NCBI GenBank assembly: GCA_027335545.1
Contig: DAHWHV010000285.1
Location: forward strand, 1-5,630
Length of the DNA stretch: 5,630 bases
From: Clostridia bacterium
Lineage (GTDB): Bacteria; Bacillota_E; RBS10-35; JAJYVN01
Reading direction: 5' to 3'
This document shows positions 1 to 5,030 of the stretch, piece by piece (within the stretch, counting starts at the first letter, position 1; every line of letters starts with the position of its first letter). A program made the translations under genes and the position numbers. The notes below the pieces were generated by a model. That model saw only the letters and a program-made list of their open reading frames with translations. It had not been told where the DNA came from and ran no database searches.

Positions 1-1
1 C

Positions 2-26
2 CGGGCCGGGGCCGCGCCCCGGCCCG
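2..26. terminator. GC-only perfect hairpin, possible terminator of an upstream gene
   Basis: Bases 2-12 (CGGGCCGGGGC) pair perfectly with 16-26 (GCCCCGGCCCG) around a three-base loop, CGC. This 11-bp stem is among the longest uninterrupted ones in the window. No T-run follows on either side, so it is not a textbook intrinsic terminator. It may end a gene lying left of the window, or simply reflect the extreme base composition. Its strand cannot be decided because the flanking gene is not visible. Confidence 0.35.
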
Positions 27-542
27 CCCGACCCGTGCCGACGGCGAACCGGGCCCGCGCCCGGCAACCGCCGACGCCGGTAGCCTCCGGCACCGCCCGG
101 GACCGCCACGCGCCGCCTCCAACGGCTTGCGGCCGAAGGGCCGGCGGGCGCCGGCCCTCCCCTCAGGCTGCCTGTGCCCGTGACCAGGATCCCGGTCCCG
201 CCCAACCCCAACGCCACCCGCACGCTGGCAGCGGCGACCACGCGCACGCTGCCGGCCACGCGGACGGCCACGGTGACGCGGGCCCGGCAGGCGCCGCCCC
301 CCACGGCTTGGGGGGGACCCGCCCCGACCCTCCCCCCCGTCGGCGGACAGGGGCAGCGCCTGCATCGCGTGCCCCCGGGTGGCTGTTGCTGGCTTCACCG
401 CCCTCCCGCCTGTGGGGCTTGCCTGGCCAGCCCGTTCGGTACGCAGGCACCGCCATGGCAGCTTGCCCGGACGCGAGCGCTACCCACGACCGGCGCGCCA
501 GCCCCGGCTTCCACCGCAGGGAGCAAACGGCGCAGGCGTCCC
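27..542. other. Gene-free region, no supported coding sequence
   Basis: No frame here has protein-like content. The open frames on both strands translate to Pro/Arg/Ala-rich text with no motif, no Shine-Dalgarno site and no hydrophobic pattern, as expected of open frames in very GC-rich DNA. The stretch at about 212-290 is rich in CACG/GCCACG words and reads as His-Ala-Gly-rich in one frame and Thr-Arg-rich in another; neither looks real. Apart from the hairpin at 137-158, it contains a run of seven G (310-316) facing seven C (332-338), which could pair across a 15-base loop. Confidence 0.6.
137..158. other. Perfect 9-bp hairpin with GGGC loop
   Basis: Bases 137-145 (AGGGCCGGC) pair with 150-158 (GCCGGCCCT) around the tetraloop GGGC. 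There is no T-run after it. It could be a second terminator-like structure between a gene left of the window and the promoter at 543. The same GGGC loop caps the hairpin at 717-732. Chance formation is quite possible at this GC content. Confidence 0.3.
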
Positions 543-570
543 TTGCCGATCCGAACGCGCGTGCTATACT
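543..570 (+). promoter_or_regulatory. Sigma-A-type promoter with extended -10
   Basis: TTGCCG (543-548, 4 of 6 to TTGACA) and TATACT (565-570, 5 of 6 to TATAAT) are separated by 16 bases. TG at 562-563, one base before the -10, makes it an extended -10 (TGCTATACT). An AT-rich hexamer of this quality is conspicuous in such GC-rich DNA. The predicted start is an A at about 577, exactly where a folded segment begins. The promoter would serve the RNA-like element at 577-738 and, by readthrough, the membrane-protein gene at about 800. Confidence 0.6.
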
Positions 571-576
571 GAGCGC

Positions 577-738
577 AGTCCGCCGCGGGCAGGCGATGCA
601 GCCGCCCGTGGAGGGATGACGCGTAAGCGTCCCGAGGCAGCAGCGCCGCCACCCCGTTCGGGGAATCCCCTGGCTTCGGCGCCGTGGGGGTGTGGTCCAC
701 AGGACCCGGGAACGGCGCGGACGGGCGTCCGCAGGTTT
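577..738 (+). ncRNA. Candidate structured small RNA or riboregulatory leader, family unknown
   Basis: The segment from the predicted start to a terminator-like hairpin folds by eye into consecutive helices: 583-594 with 601-611 (11 bp including one G-T pair, one bulged A); 618-622 with 627-631, closed by a GUAA (GNRA) tetraloop and extended by GG/CC; 652-655 with 660-663; 667-670 with 686-689, capped by a C(UUCG)G tetraloop; 694-698 with 702-706 around ACA. The first bases, GTCCGC (578-583), can pair with GCGGAC (717-722), which is also the left arm of the terminal hairpin. An alternative helix, 649-655 with 687-694, competes with two of the above. Stable tetraloops, a promoter and mutually exclusive pairings suggest a real RNA. 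It matches no riboswitch core, SRP RNA, tmRNA or RNase P signature I could recall. 6S RNA is not excluded, though the chain of short hairpins does not look like the 6S rod. Confidence 0.4.
717..738 (+). terminator. Possible intrinsic terminator or attenuator hairpin
   Basis: GCGGAC (717-722) and GTCCGC (727-732) form a perfect 6-bp stem around GGGC, followed by AG, GG and only three T (736-738). The T-tract is weak, so efficiency is doubtful. The left arm can alternatively pair with GTCCGC at 578-583, at the very 5' end of the predicted transcript. That is the geometry of an attenuator controlling the gene at about 800, but it could also be the plain end of a small RNA. Confidence 0.4.
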
Positions 739-799
739 CGACCGGGGGGTGGCCGTCGCGCGCGACCCACGGGCGGGCTGCAGTGGCGTGGCCGGAGGC

Positions 800-1153
800 A
801 TGGGCGTCCTGTCGGGCCTCTTCCTGGGCGTCCTAGTGGGGCGCTGGTCGTGGCTCCCGCTGGGCCTCGTCCTCCTCGGCGTGCTCCTGCTGATCAACAT
901 GGGCGGCGGCCCGCTGCGCCGCCCGCTACTGATCCTCAACGCCCTGGCCTTGGGCGGCCTGTCCCTGCCCTTGATGCTCAACGGCTCGGGAGTGATCCTC
1001 CTCATCGGCTGCATCTTCGCCGTCACCGCCCTGTTCTACCGACCCCACCCGCCGGACGCCGCCATGCCGGCATGGCTGGTGGACACGCGGCACGGGCGCA
1101 AGCGGTCGGCGGACCCGCAACGTGAACGGCTGCGGGCCGGGGGGGCTGACTGA
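800..1153 (+). CDS. Small multi-pass membrane protein, unknown function
   Basis: A 117-residue protein if started at ATG 800. About nine tenths of its codons end in G or C, and the hydrophobic pattern is clean, so it is very probably coding. Hydrophobic segments lie at about residues 2-14, 17-35, 42-60 and 63-80. A hydrophilic tail follows (81-117), rich in Arg and Lys, that probably faces the cytoplasm. Glycine-leucine-rich helices and an RR pair (40-41) between helices are visible, but no motif names a family. The start is uncertain. GGAGG at 794-798 lies only one base before ATG 800, too close for a normal Shine-Dalgarno site. In-frame GTG codons at 788, 749 and 692 would add an Arg-rich leader that looks non-coding and overlaps the folded RNA. 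Transcription probably comes from the promoter at 543-570 through the hairpin at 717-732. No functional link to the serine genes is evident. Confidence 0.65.
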   Translation: MGVLSGLFLGVLVGRWSWLPLGLVLLGVLLLINMGGGPLRRPLLILNALALGGLSLPLMLNGSGVILLIGCIFAVTALFYRPHPPDAAMPAWLVDTRHGRKRSADPQRERLRAGGAD

Positions 1154-1474
1154 CGCGCGAGGGATGGCGGGCCGGTGCCGCCAAGGGCGGCCCTTGTCGC
1201 GCCCAGCGGGTCAGGATAGACTTCCGCTACGGCTTGACAATTCGGAGCGGGACGGCATCAGCCGGGCGCACCTACTGGTATTGGACTCGGGCAGCTTGGT
1301 GGGTGGGCGTTCCCTGGTCGCTCGCTTCCGCGCCGCAGCACGGTTCGCGCGGCCGATCCGAGCGGCACAATGGGAGAGTTGGGCGCGTTGGTCCCCGTTG
1401 GCGGTGCCGCTGGCACGGTCCGGTCCCGGGCCACGCGAGAGCCACGACACGCAGCCGCGGGCCCGGCCCGCGCC
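1154..1474. other. Gap or 5' leader before the aminotransferase gene
   Basis: No gene is supported here. The frame of the downstream aminotransferase stays open leftward past 1234, but the extension is Arg/Ser-rich with no family similarity, and the Shine-Dalgarno site lies inside it. The gap contains a possible promoter (1194-1222), a perfect -35-like TTGACA at 1234-1239 without a matching -10, a small hairpin GTGCC-GCT-GGCAC (1404-1416), and a 7-bp GC hairpin (1456-1462 with 1466-1472) ending two bases before the AGGAGG site. If transcription starts near 1229, the leader is about 260 bases, long enough for a regulatory RNA, but I recognise none. Confidence 0.5.
1194..1222 (+). promoter_or_regulatory. 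Possible promoter for the aminotransferase gene
   Basis: TTGTCG (1194-1199) and TAGACT (1217-1222) are spaced by 17 bases. Each matches four of six consensus positions, and the -10 lies in a locally AT-richer patch (GGATAGACTT). Transcription would begin near 1229, about 260 bases before the TTG start. The evidence is only the match and spacing; the nearby TTGACA at 1234 shows how easily such boxes occur. Confidence 0.3.
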
Positions 1475-1480
1475 AGGAGG
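1475..1480 (+). promoter_or_regulatory. Strong Shine-Dalgarno site that fixes a TTG start
   Basis: AGGAGG lies within AGGAGGTGGATCAC, close to the full complement of the 16S rRNA 3' end, and stands eight bases before TTG 1489. It also overlaps an in-frame GTG at 1480, which is too close to be its start. The hairpin 1456-1472 ends two bases upstream and could stack next to the site. Confidence 0.8.
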
Positions 1481-1488
1481 TGGATCAC

Positions 1489-2736
1489 TTGGCGGACACG
1501 CCGCCGGTTACAGCCGCGGCCGCGCCGGTTGCCGCGCCGCGCCCCGTCCCCGCCCACGCCCAGGGAGTGAGCGACCCCGACATCCCCGAGCAGTTGCTGA
1601 TGGTACCCGGACCGACCCCCGTCCCGGGGGCCGTGCGCCGGTACGGCGCGGCCCCCCTGATCAACCACCGCAGCCCCGCCTTCACCGATCTCTGGGCCCG
1701 GGTCCACGCGGCGCTGCGCCAGGTCTTTCAGACCGAGCACGACGTGTTCGTCTGGCCCGGGTCCGGTACGGGCGCCCTGGAGAACACCATCGTCAACTGC
1801 TTCTCACCCGGGGACCGCGTGCTCGCGCTACCGATGGGCGCCTTCGGCGAGCGCTGGGCGGAGATCGCCGAGGCCTTCGGCTTGCGGGTGGAGCGCCTGG
1901 CCGTGCCGTACGGCGAGGCGCCGGACCCTGAGGCCGTGCGCCAGCGCCTGCGCGCCGACCGGGCCGGCCCCGGTCCCCACTTCGCGGGCGTGCTGCTCAC
2001 GTTCAATGAGACGTCCACCGGCGTGATCGTCGATGCACCGGCCATCGCGGCGGCGGTGCGCGAGCACGGTGCGCTCTGCCTGGTGGACGCGGTGAGCGGC
2101 CTGGGCGGCGCGGAGTTGCGCATGGACGCCTGGGGCTGCGACATCGTCGCCACCGGTTCGCAGAAGGCGCTGATGACGCCGCCGGGCCTAGCGGCCGTGG
2201 CGTTTGGCCCGCGGGCCTGGGATGCCTGCCAGCGGGCCCGGCTACCCCGCTCGTACTGGGACTGGCGCCCGTACAAGCAGAAGCCCCTGGACCCCCCGTA
2301 CACGCCCGCGGTCTCGTTGCTCTATGAGCTGGACGCCTCGCTCCGGCGCATCCTCGCGGAGGGTTTGCCCGCCTGCTTCGCGCGGCACCTGGCCTTGCGC
2401 GCCGTGGCGCGGGCCGCCTTCCCGGCGGCGGGCTTCCCCCTGCTGGCGGCAGAGAGGCACGCCTCGCCCACCGTCACAGCCGCCCTCCTGCCCGAGGGCA
2501 TGGACTTCCATGCCCTGGCGGCGGCATTGGAGCGCCGCGGCGCCACCGTCGGGGGGGGGATGGGCCCCTTGCGGGGCCGGATGCTGCGCATCGGGCACAT
2601 GGGCGGGCTCCGCGCCGACCAGTTGCTGCGCTTCTTTGAGGTCTTCGATGCGGCGCTAGGCGATCTCGCGTGGCGTGGGGCGGGCGCCGCGTTGCCCGCG
2701 GCCCGGTCCGAGGCCGCGGCCGTGGACGCGGTTTAA
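1489..2736 (+). CDS. Class V PLP aminotransferase, serine-pyruvate/alanine-glyoxylate type
   Basis: A 415-residue cytoplasmic fold-type I PLP enzyme of the COG0075 group. The core starts near residue 36 with the LMVPGPTPVP motif. GSGTGALE (91-98) matches the cofactor phosphate-binding region, TFNETSTG (171-178) and LVDAVSGLGG (198-207) contain the PLP-contacting Asn/Asp region with D200, and TGSQKALMTPPGL (222-234) carries the Schiff-base lysine K226. RIGHMG (367-372) carries R367, the expected substrate-carboxylate arginine. Family members usually run 360-400 residues; the excess is an Ala/Pro-rich head (about 1-28) and an Ala-rich tail (about 396-415). TTG 1489 is chosen for the AGGAGG eight bases upstream. 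It lies before serA on the same strand, so it probably supplies the amino-transfer step after SerA (3-phosphohydroxypyruvate to phosphoserine, as a non-orthologous SerC) or interconverts serine, pyruvate, glyoxylate and glycine. Sequence alone does not settle the amino donor or acceptor. Confidence 0.93.
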   Translation: MADTPPVTAAAAPVAAPRPVPAHAQGVSDPDIPEQLLMVPGPTPVPGAVRRYGAAPLINHRSPAFTDLWARVHAALRQVFQTEHDVFVWPGSGTGALENTIVNCFSPGDRVLALPMGAFGERWAEIAEAFGLRVERLAVPYGEAPDPEAVRQRLRADRAGPGPHFAGVLLTFNETSTGVIVDAPAIAAAVREHGALCLVDAVSGLGGAELRMDAWGCDIVATGSQKALMTPPGLAAVAFGPRAWDACQRARLPRSYWDWRPYKQKPLDPPYTPAVSLLYELDASLRRILAEGLPACFARHLALRAVARAAFPAAGFPLLAAERHASPTVTAALLPEGMDFHALAAALERRGATVGGGMGPLRGRMLRIGHMGGLRADQLLRFFEVFDAALGDLAWRGAGAALPAARSEAAAVDAV

Positions 2737-2775
2737 GGGGCGGGCGCGTGGGCAGGTCCGTGCCGCGGCGGCGGG

Positions 2776-2845
2776 GCGAGGGGATGGCGTGGGCCACCCG
2801 CGCTACTGGACGAGTGGTCTGGCACGGGCTCCCCCGTCCCCTCGC
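2776..2845. other. Foldable branched segment behind the aminotransferase
   Basis: GCGAGGGGA (2776-2784) pairs perfectly with TCCCCTCGC (2837-2845), 9 bp enclosing 52 bases. Inside, GCGTGGG-CCA-CCCGCGC (2787-2803) forms a 7-bp hairpin with one G-T pair, and ACGGG-CTCC-CCCGT (2824-2837) a 5-bp hairpin that shares its last base with the outer stem. The result is a three-way-junction-like shape of about 70 bases. It resembles tRNA in size only: no T-loop sequence is present. It could end the aminotransferase message, belong to a leader RNA, or be chance. Confidence 0.3.
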
Positions 2846-2943
2846 GCCAGGGCCCTTGGGGAGGTGGGGGCCCCGCCTGACGCGGCGCCGGGAGGTGCTT
2901 GGCGCGGCCGGGGCCGACAAGCCCGGCGTTGTGAACAGCCGGC

Positions 2944-2978
2944 GCGGTGGCGGCGACGATTGATCGTGCCGCCACCGC
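2944..2978. repeat. Long inverted repeat (hairpin or operator-like)
   Basis: GCGGTGGCGGC (2944-2954) pairs with GCCGCCACCGC (2968-2978), and after one bulged G (2955) ACGA (2956-2959) pairs with TCGT (2964-2967) around TTGA. This gives 15 bp with a single bulge, with an AT-containing tip unlike its surroundings. No T-run follows. It may be a terminator-like hairpin between the aminotransferase and serA units, part of a serA leader, or a protein-binding palindrome centred on ACGATTGATCGT. Confidence 0.5.
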
Positions 2979-3101
2979 CGGTCGGATGGGAACACGCCAA
3001 GACGGGTTGTTGGCAGGGTCGCCGAGGCCGGGTGCCGGGGCCCTGGGGCGTTCCGCACGGCCCGAGGCGTGGAGGACAGATCAGCGCCTGCCGGGCCGCA
3101 G

Positions 3102-3148
3102 CGGGAGTTCCCCGGGGGTGGTCCCGCCGCGGCCCGGTCACGCTCCCT
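3102..3148 (+). promoter_or_regulatory. T-box-like antiterminator motif upstream of serA, weak
   Basis: GGGTGGTCCCGC (3116-3127) differs by one base from GGGTGGTACCGC, the core of the T-box antiterminator (AGGGTGGNACCGCG). A small hairpin (3102-3105 with 3111-3114) lies just upstream, where T-boxes carry stem III, and CGCTCCCT (3141-3148) downstream resembles the CGTCCCT closing arm. Against it: I found no stem I with an AGTA bulge, no specifier loop and no terminator with a T-run before serA. TGGT would suit a tRNA ending ACCA, whereas bacterial serine tRNAs usually end GCCA. Treat as a motif match, possibly a decayed element. Confidence 0.22.
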
Positions 3149-3167
3149 GGGGGTCACGCTCCCTGGG
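3136..3167. repeat. Perfect 16-bp tandem duplication
   Basis: GGTCACGCTCCCTGGG occurs twice head to tail, at 3136-3151 and 3152-3167, with no mismatch. Perfect identity suggests a recent slippage duplication. A related word, GGTCACGCTGCCTG, occurs at 5152-5165 downstream of serA. The duplication doubles the CGCTCCCT arm that would close the T-box-like element just upstream. Confidence 0.85.
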
Positions 3168-3188
3168 GCAGGCCGCTCCGCACCGGTC

Positions 3189-3286
3189 CCCGCGCCCCGG
3201 GCAGCGGGGCCTCGCCTGCTGGCGGCGGCCAGTCCGGGTGCCGCGACCCGTTGGGGGGCCCGCGCCCCGGGCAGCGGGTCCTCGCC
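3189..3286. repeat. 28-bp direct repeat, one mismatch, 70-base period
   Basis: Positions 3189-3216 and 3259-3286 are identical except for G3209 against T3279. Both contain the core CGCGCCCCGGGCAGCGGG. The copies start exactly 70 bases apart and the intervening sequences are not alike, so only the 28-base unit is duplicated. Such length with one mismatch is unlikely by chance even at this base composition. It may be a duplicated binding site or RNA element, or a fragment of a dispersed repeat. Confidence 0.8.
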
Positions 3287-3326
3287 AGCCCGGTGGCGGG
3301 TGGCCCCCGGCCCTGTTCCCCAACGG
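3248..3326. repeat. Inverted repeat enclosing the second 28-bp copy
   Basis: CCGTTGGGG (3248-3256) is the exact reverse complement of CCCCAACGG (3318-3326). In RNA the helix could extend inward by two G-U pairs and a C-G pair (3257-3259 with 3315-3317). It would set the second 28-base repeat in the loop, 36 bases before the serA ribosome-binding site. The CGTTG/CAACG core is less GC-rich than its surroundings, which makes a chance match less likely than for pure G/C stems. Confidence 0.4.
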
Positions 3327-3361
3327 CGCGCGGGGCCGGGCCCGCGGTTGACGTCCCCGTC

Positions 3362-3367
3362 GGGAGG
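3362..3367 (+). promoter_or_regulatory. Shine-Dalgarno site fixing the serA TTG start
   Basis: GGGAGG (within GGGAGGATT) lies eight bases before TTG 3376. A 4-bp mini-hairpin GACG-TCCC-CGTC (3350-3361) ends directly against it. No ATG or GTG with similar spacing begins the SerA reading frame. Confidence 0.8.
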
Positions 3368-3375
3368 ATTGCCTC

Positions 3376-4986
3376 TTGGCCAGGGTGCTGGTCACCGAAC
3401 CGGTTGACGAGTCGGGCCTCGCGGTGCTCGCGGGGGAGCACGAGGTCGTGCGCCGCCCCGGATGCTCGCCGGCGGAACTCCTGGAGCTGATCCCTGGGTT
3501 CGAGGCGCTCATCGTGCGCAGCGCGACCCAGGTGACGGCCGACGTGCTGCGCGCCGGCCGCCGCCTGCAGGTCGTGGGCCGTGCGGGCGTCGGCGTCAAC
3601 AACATCGACGTCGAAACGGCCACGGAGCGCGGCATCGTCGTGGTGAACGTGCCAGACGGCAATACCATGGCCGCCACCGAGCAGACCTTCGCGCTGCTGC
3701 TGGCGCTCGCACGCCGCATCCCCGATGCCGTGGCCTCGCTGCGCGCGGGTCACTGGGAGCGCGAGGCCTTCGTAGGCACCGAACTGCGCGGCAAGACCAT
3801 CGGCATCGTGGGCCTGGGCCGCATCGGCCAGGAGGTGGCGCGCCGCGCCCACGCCTTCGGCATGGGCGTATGCGGCTACGACCCCCTGCTCAGCCCCGAG
3901 CGCGCCGAGGAGATGGGCATCCACTTCCTCCCGCTGCGGGAGGTGTTACGCACCGCGGACGTCCTCACCGTGCACACGCCGCTTACGGAGTCGACCCGCG
4001 GGCTGATCGGCGCGGCCGAGTTCGCGCTGATGAAGCCAGAGGCCCTGGTGCTCAACTGCGCGCGCGGCGGTATCATCGACGAGCGCGCGTTGCGCGAGGC
4101 GTTGGCCGCGGGGCGCATCGCTGGCGCCGGCATCGACGTCTTCGCGCAGGAGCCAGCCGTGGACAACCCCCTGGTCCACCTGCCCAACGTGGTGGCCACG
4201 CCGCACCTCGGCGCCAGTACGCGCGAGGCCCAGTCCACCTCCGCCGAACTCGTGGCCCGCTACGTGCGCTCCGTGCTAGCCGGTGAGCCCGTGGCCACGG
4301 CGGTCAACCTGCCGGGCCTCTCGCCGCGGGACTGGGACGTGGTCCGCCACCTGGTGCCCTTGGGCGAATTGCTCGGGCGCCTGTACATGCAGGGCCTGGG
4401 CGGGCAACTCGGGCAGGTGGACATCCTCTCCGCGCCGCTGCCCGGGCGCGGGGGCGAGTGGGTGACCGCGGCGGTGCTCAAGGGCTGCCTCGCCGACGCG
4501 GTGGACGACGTGGTCAACCTCGTCAACGCGCAACGGCTGGCGGTGGAGCACGGGGTCAGGGTCATGTTCAGTCAGAGCAGCGAGGTGCCCGAGCGCTCCC
4601 TCACCCTGCGCGTGCGCGCGGGCGCCGGGCCGCGCGTGGTCGCGGGCCACGCCCTCCCCGACGGCTCCCTGCGGGTCACCAACCTCGATGGCATGCCCAT
4701 TGAGATGGCGCCCATGCGCTACATGCTCGTGACCCGGCACCAGGACCGACCCGGTCTCATCGGCGCGGTGGGTACGTTGCTTGGCGAGTCCGGGGTGAAC
4801 ATCGCCGCGATGCTGGTGGGCCGCCGCTCCGTGCGGGGCGATGCCGTGATGGTACTCGCCGTGGACGACCCGATCTCCCCCGGGGCCCTGGAGCGACTGC
4901 GCACGGTCCCCGGCATGGCGCGGGTGCGCGCGGTGGTCCTGCCGGAAGCCTTGGCGGGTGGCTCGGGGGAGGCAGCCGGGTCGTAG
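3376..4986 (+). CDS. serA: D-3-phosphoglycerate dehydrogenase, long form with ASB and ACT domains
   Basis: A 536-residue cytoplasmic enzyme that catalyses the first step of serine synthesis, NAD-dependent oxidation of 3-phosphoglycerate to 3-phosphohydroxypyruvate. The length suits the long SerA class (about 525 residues). The substrate domain (1-98 and about 283-315) flanks the Rossmann domain (about 99-282) with GLGRIG (146-151) and D169 at the end of the second strand, which favours NAD. Catalytic residues are R230 in NCARGG, E259 in AQEP and H277 in PHLGAST. The allosteric substrate-binding domain covers about 316-440 and the ACT domain about 447-522 (LVTRHQDRPGLIGAVGTLL at 451-469). The ACT domain is the usual serine-sensing site, so feedback inhibition is likely though not provable here. 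AEH, common in the NTISAAEHT motif, reads TEQ (101-103). TTG 3376 is chosen because GGGAGG precedes it and the protein begins directly with the family's first strand, ARVLVTEPV. The aminotransferase upstream fits the next pathway step. Confidence 0.97.
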   Translation: MARVLVTEPVDESGLAVLAGEHEVVRRPGCSPAELLELIPGFEALIVRSATQVTADVLRAGRRLQVVGRAGVGVNNIDVETATERGIVVVNVPDGNTMAATEQTFALLLALARRIPDAVASLRAGHWEREAFVGTELRGKTIGIVGLGRIGQEVARRAHAFGMGVCGYDPLLSPERAEEMGIHFLPLREVLRTADVLTVHTPLTESTRGLIGAAEFALMKPEALVLNCARGGIIDERALREALAAGRIAGAGIDVFAQEPAVDNPLVHLPNVVATPHLGASTREAQSTSAELVARYVRSVLAGEPVATAVNLPGLSPRDWDVVRHLVPLGELLGRLYMQGLGGQLGQVDILSAPLPGRGGEWVTAAVLKGCLADAVDDVVNLVNAQRLAVEHGVRVMFSQSSEVPERSLTLRVRAGAGPRVVAGHALPDGSLRVTNLDGMPIEMAPMRYMLVTRHQDRPGLIGAVGTLLGESGVNIAAMLVGRRSVRGDAVMVLAVDDPISPGALERLRTVPGMARVRAVVLPEALAGGSGEAAGS

Positions 4987-5002
4987 CGGGCCGTCGCGTG
5001 CC

Positions 5003-5030
5003 CCGGCCCACCGCGGGGCGGGGCCGGTTT
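5003..5030 (+). terminator. Probable serA terminator with short T-run
   Basis: CCGGCCC (5003-5009) pairs with GGGCCGG (5021-5027) around an 11-base loop, followed at once by TTT (5028-5030), 16 bases after the serA stop. GCCCCG (5000-5005) could instead pair with CGGGGC (5031-5036). The short T-run is weak, but the same GG-TTTCG ending closes the hairpin at 717-738, which may be how terminators look in this genome. Confidence 0.45.

Larger units (their letters stand above)
2737..3361. other. Repeat-rich gap between aminotransferase and serA
   Basis: About 625 bases without a supported gene; open frames on both strands are Arg/Pro/Gly-rich and lack motifs. The gap holds a branched foldable segment (2776-2845), a long near-perfect hairpin (2944-2978), a T-box-like motif (3102-3148), a 16-base tandem repeat (3136-3167), a 28-base direct repeat (3189-3216 and 3259-3286) and an inverted repeat around the second copy (3248-3326). 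I see no convincing promoter, so serA may be read from upstream through a long structured leader, or from a promoter I cannot recognise. Confidence 0.55.

Noticed and set aside
200..345. His-Ala-Gly-rich translation (HAHAAGHADGHGDAG) that looks like a metal-binding segment
   Set aside because: It comes from CACG/GCCACG word repetition, and another frame gives equally striking Thr-Arg text. No start, ribosome site or domain surrounds it.
723..750. tmRNA 5'-end resemblance (GGGCGTCCGCAGGTTTCGAC)
   Set aside because: The GGTTTCGAC word fits, but about 350 bases downstream there is no T-loop or CCA-adjacent acceptor arm, and the span is occupied by a membrane-protein reading frame.
163..1026. 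Long open frame on the - strand (287 codons) over the gene-free region and the membrane gene
   Set aside because: Arg/Pro/Ser-rich, no motif, and it is the antisense shadow of a clearly hydrophobic + strand gene.
1234..1239. Perfect -35 box TTGACA before the aminotransferase
   Set aside because: No -10 better than three of six matches lies 16-18 bases downstream (CATCAG at 1256-1261). It also coincides with a spurious TTG start of the open frame.
1404..1425. TGGCACGG as a serine-type T-box core before the aminotransferase
   Set aside because: The bases form a simple GTGCC-GCT-GGCAC hairpin, and the flanking T-box consensus (AGGG before, CGCG after) is missing.
1234..1488. Upstream extension of the aminotransferase frame by 85 codons
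   Set aside because: The extension has no family similarity, and the strong AGGAGG site sits inside it in front of TTG 1489.
3136..3286. CRISPR array from the direct repeats
   Set aside because: Two unrelated repeat types with two copies each, no regular spacer series and no cas gene in view.
3348..3376. TTGACG at 3348-3353 as a serA promoter -35
   Set aside because: The matching -10 would fall at the start codon and reads GCCTCT.
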